Shown: piece by piece, positions 62,226 to 64,000 of the stretch
How positions within the stretch are numbered: the first letter of the stretch is position 1
Layout: each line of letters starts with the position of its first letter
Assembly: GCF_004135585.1 (NCBI RefSeq)
Contig: NZ_CP035501.1
Location: 917,001 to 981,000, forward strand
DNA from: Sphingosinicella sp. BN140058
GTDB lineage: Bacteria; Pseudomonadota; Alphaproteobacteria; Sphingomonadales; Sphingomonadaceae
Length of the DNA stretch: 64,000 nt
Direction: 5' to 3'
Program-made: the position numbers and the translations under genes
Notes under the pieces: model-generated
The model's input: only the letters and a program-made list of their open reading frames with translations
Told to the model about the DNA's origin: nothing
Databases searched by the model: none

Positions 62226-64000
62226 ATGGTTACGTTTTCGCGACAGCCGAGTGGCGTCTATTTGGCTGCAGCGCCGGATCTTGCCAGAATAGCCTTCCTT
62301 TTCAAGGATGCACAGCGGCAGGATCCAAGCTTCGACCTGAGCCAAGCGAGCTGGCTTCAGCTCAACGATGCCGGCTATTTCGCTTTCTTCGCGCCCTCCG
62401 CAACGCGCGACTGGGACGGCTTCGCCGCCACTGCCCGCGCCGCGTTCGCAGCCAATTACCAGAGCCAGCTCGGCTGGTTCGGCGACGATGCGCCGGTGCT
62501 GATCGCACTGGATTGGAGCGGCGGCGCTCCGGTCGTCAATCAGCCGTTCGGCCTCGCCTTTCGCCAGAGCGTCACCCTGACGGTGACCCCGAGCCTGCTC
62601 GGCGGCAATCCGACGATCGGCTTCGACGATGCAAGCAGCGCGTTCCGGATCGACAACACCGACGGCACGCCGGACATCTTCGTGCTGACCGCGACCCCGC
62701 CGAGCGGGAGCGCAGTGCCTTATTACAGCAGCGGCCAATATGCCGCGTTGCCGGTCACCGGTGATCTCGCCGGCACCCTTGCCTTGCCGTTCAAGCTCAC
62801 CACCAACGATCTGAAGCAGTTCGAGGCGGGGATGATGTACTTCACCCCGCCGGTGGGCGGCGGCCTGATCGGCGCGCTCACTTACCCCCTGTTCCGCTCG
62901 GCCGGTGCCGCCGATGCGCCATTCACCTTCCTGGTGACGCTGGACGTGCTCGCGCCGCTCGATCCGCTGCGCAGCTTCTTCCAGTTCCAGGATGCGGTGA
63001 TCGGCACCAATTACAGCAGCGTCAACGGCAAGCCCGTCTATTTTCGGCCCGGCAACGGCAGCCTCGCCACGACCGCGCGGTTCGTCTTCGCCGGCCGGCC
63101 GGTGCAATCGACCGGCGACAGCGATTATTATTATCTGACGCCGGCAGGACAATTCGGCGTCTCTCTCTCCGCCGATGAAGCGCCGCTCGATGCCGGCGCA
63201 CAAGATGCCGGAGCGGATGCGGGCACCCGATTGCTGTGCGGCCTCACCGGTACCGAATTTCTCGACGTCGCCACGGCTGGCACCGCGGACCGCCTGGAGT
63301 TCGTCCCGGCGCAACCCGCCTACCGGATCCCGACCGGCAACGACGTTGCCAACGCACCCGCCTATCTGAACGACGCGGCGACGACCTCCTACGCGCGGAT
63401 CGTCACCCAGACCGGGGCGTACGTGTCGCAGCCGCAGAGCGCGCCGCTTTATGCCCAGGCGAGCACGCAATCGGCTCTCCTTGCGGGCGAGGCGCCGCAA
63501 TCGGGCCTCAAGGTCCATCTGCTCGATTTCCTGCCGATCGATTCCTGGACCGCCGCGCAGCAATCGCCGGCGACACCGTTCGTGCCTTATGGCGGCCTTG
63601 CCTTCGCAACCGATCCCAACCTCAAGCTCGGCGACTATCTTGCGATGGAGACCGAGGCGCTGAACCCGAAGCGCTCTCGCGCCTATCTCACCGCCAAGCC
63701 GCAATCGGGCGCGGCGCTGCGCCGGCCGGTGCCGGCGGCCCTGGCCGGCGACGGCACCACGATCGCGATGACGCCGCAGGGAATGCTCGCCGGTATCTCC
63801 GGAACGCCGGCGACCTGGACCCAGCTGCAGATGGCGATCAGCGCCGCCGGCCTGCTGGCCTTCGACGACATGGGCCCGGAGATCGTCCAGGCGGTTCAGC
63901 AAAACCAGATCTTCACCGTGATCAGCGCCGATCCGGGCGCCTTGTTCGGCTTTGCCGACAGCAAGCTGACGATCGGCGACTGGACCTTCGATCTGTCCCC
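62226..64000 (+). CDS. Large unknown protein, C-terminus outside window
   Basis: An open frame of 591 codons from ATG 62226 runs to the right edge without a stop. GGGAGG 8 nt upstream supports the start. There is no signal peptide, no transmembrane segment and no motif I know. The product is rich in Gly, Ala, Thr, Asp and Pro with repeated beta-strand-like stretches (AFRQSVTLTVTPSLLGGNPT, PSYYIP-free, QFGVSLSADE) and an Ala/Asp-rich low-complexity patch (DAGAQDAGADAG). The layout suggests a large modular beta-rich protein, such as a structural or secreted non-classical protein. No neighbour on the right is visible. Confidence 0.7.
   Translation, partial: MVTFSRQPSGVYLAAAPDLARIAFLFKDAQRQDPSFDLSQASWLQLNDAGYFAFFAPSATRDWDGFAATARAAFAANYQSQLGWFGDDAPVLIALDWSGGAPVVNQPFGLAFRQSVTLTVTPSLLGGNPTIGFDDASSAFRIDNTDGTPDIFVLTATPPSGSAVPYYSSGQYAALPVTGDLAGTLALPFKLTTNDLKQFEAGMMYFTPPVGGGLIGALTYPLFRSAGAADAPFTFLVTLDVLAPLDPLRSFFQFQDAVIGTNYSSVNGKPVYFRPGNGSLATTARFVFAGRPVQSTGDSDYYYLTPAGQFGVSLSADEAPLDAGAQDAGADAGTRLLCGLTGTEFLDVATAGTADRLEFVPAQPAYRIPTGNDVANAPAYLNDAATTSYARIVTQTGAYVSQPQSAPLYAQASTQSALLAGEAPQSGLKVHLLDFLPIDSWTAAQQSPATPFVPYGGLAFATDPNLKLGDYLAMETEALNPKRSRAYLTAKPQSGAALRRPVPAALAGDGTTIAMTPQGMLAGISGTPATWTQLQMAISAAGLLAFDDMGPEIVQAVQQNQIFTVISADPGALFGFADSKLTIGDWTFDLS

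Noticed and set aside
62118..63902. A 594-codon open frame on the minus strand
   Set aside because: Shadow of the partial plus-strand gene; Arg/Gln/Glu-rich without domains, while the plus frame has a better ribosome site and balanced composition.
1..64000. CRISPR arrays, rRNA operons, complete prophage or insertion sequences
   Set aside because: None seen: no regularly spaced repeats, no rRNA-like sequence, and no transposase, capsid or terminase-like protein. The only recombinase hint is the 29-codon scrap near tRNA-Thr.

Overview
The window is GC-rich, densely coded chromosomal DNA from an alphaproteobacterium, most likely a sphingomonad (Sphingomonas or a close relative). This is inferred from codon use, many Sec-exported proteins of unknown function, an Abi/CPBP protease beside LytS/LytTR two-component systems, and degenerate intergenic repeats of a kind I recall from sphingomonads. 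About 60 protein genes, one tRNA-Thr and one recombinase scrap can be supported. I see no rRNA, CRISPR array, intact insertion sequence or complete prophage.

Layout. 1-4800: an RTX/cadherin-like secreted protein (minus strand), then small unknown genes and diverged repeats; this is the most accessory-looking part. 5134-7317: a compact plus-strand operon of a DCC (DUF393) protein, a DUF427 protein and an ABC1/UbiB-like kinase. 7939-14675: small secreted proteins, a CadC-like membrane regulator with TPR repeats divergent from a polyproline-linked autotransporter, and an NTF2-like protein. 14826-16050: an HxlR regulator divergent from a glutathione transferase. 16168-20213: a NarX/DesK-type histidine kinase without a visible partner, a secreted redoxin and a DsbD/ScsB-like reductase. 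20415-33600: a long run of exported proteins (a two-lobed retropepsin-like protease, a secreted alpha/beta hydrolase, NTF2-like proteins) interleaved with two paralogous LytS/LytTR pairs in opposite orientation and a CPBP protease.

33806-42093: housekeeping and stress-type genes (HD phosphohydrolase, DJ-1/PfpI protein, two LysR regulators with clear palindromic operators, a stand-alone FtsK-gamma-like winged helix, PNPOx and VOC proteins, hydrolase, GFA protein). 42206-44257: a GH43 glycosidase. 44458-45321: an isolated flagellin with its own hairpin. 45692-50879: a YnfA-like protein, then a tripartite drug-efflux operon (OMF, HlyD/EmrA, EmrB/QacA) divergent from its TetR regulator, with two matching palindromic operators between them. 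50944-57749: an MHS-type MFS transporter, an orphan HicB, a lipoprotein gene bracketed by two strong terminators, then rarA coupled to a serine hydrolase, a YjbR protein and a conserved unknown protein that carries a dispersed repeat in frame. 58036-58291: tRNA-Thr(UGU) followed by a possible integrase remnant. 58401-61832: a GT-C-type membrane protein and a UGM-like flavoprotein in one operon, suggesting glycolipid or polysaccharide work. 62226 to the right end: the first 591 codons of a large unknown protein that runs out of the window.

Functions are assigned from motifs and remembered family features only; no database search was possible. No single region is a clearly new defence or biosynthetic system. 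The best candidates for something undescribed are the mirrored LytS/LytTR exported-protein region (20415-32484), the RTX-flanking accessory cluster and the truncated large protein at the right edge.
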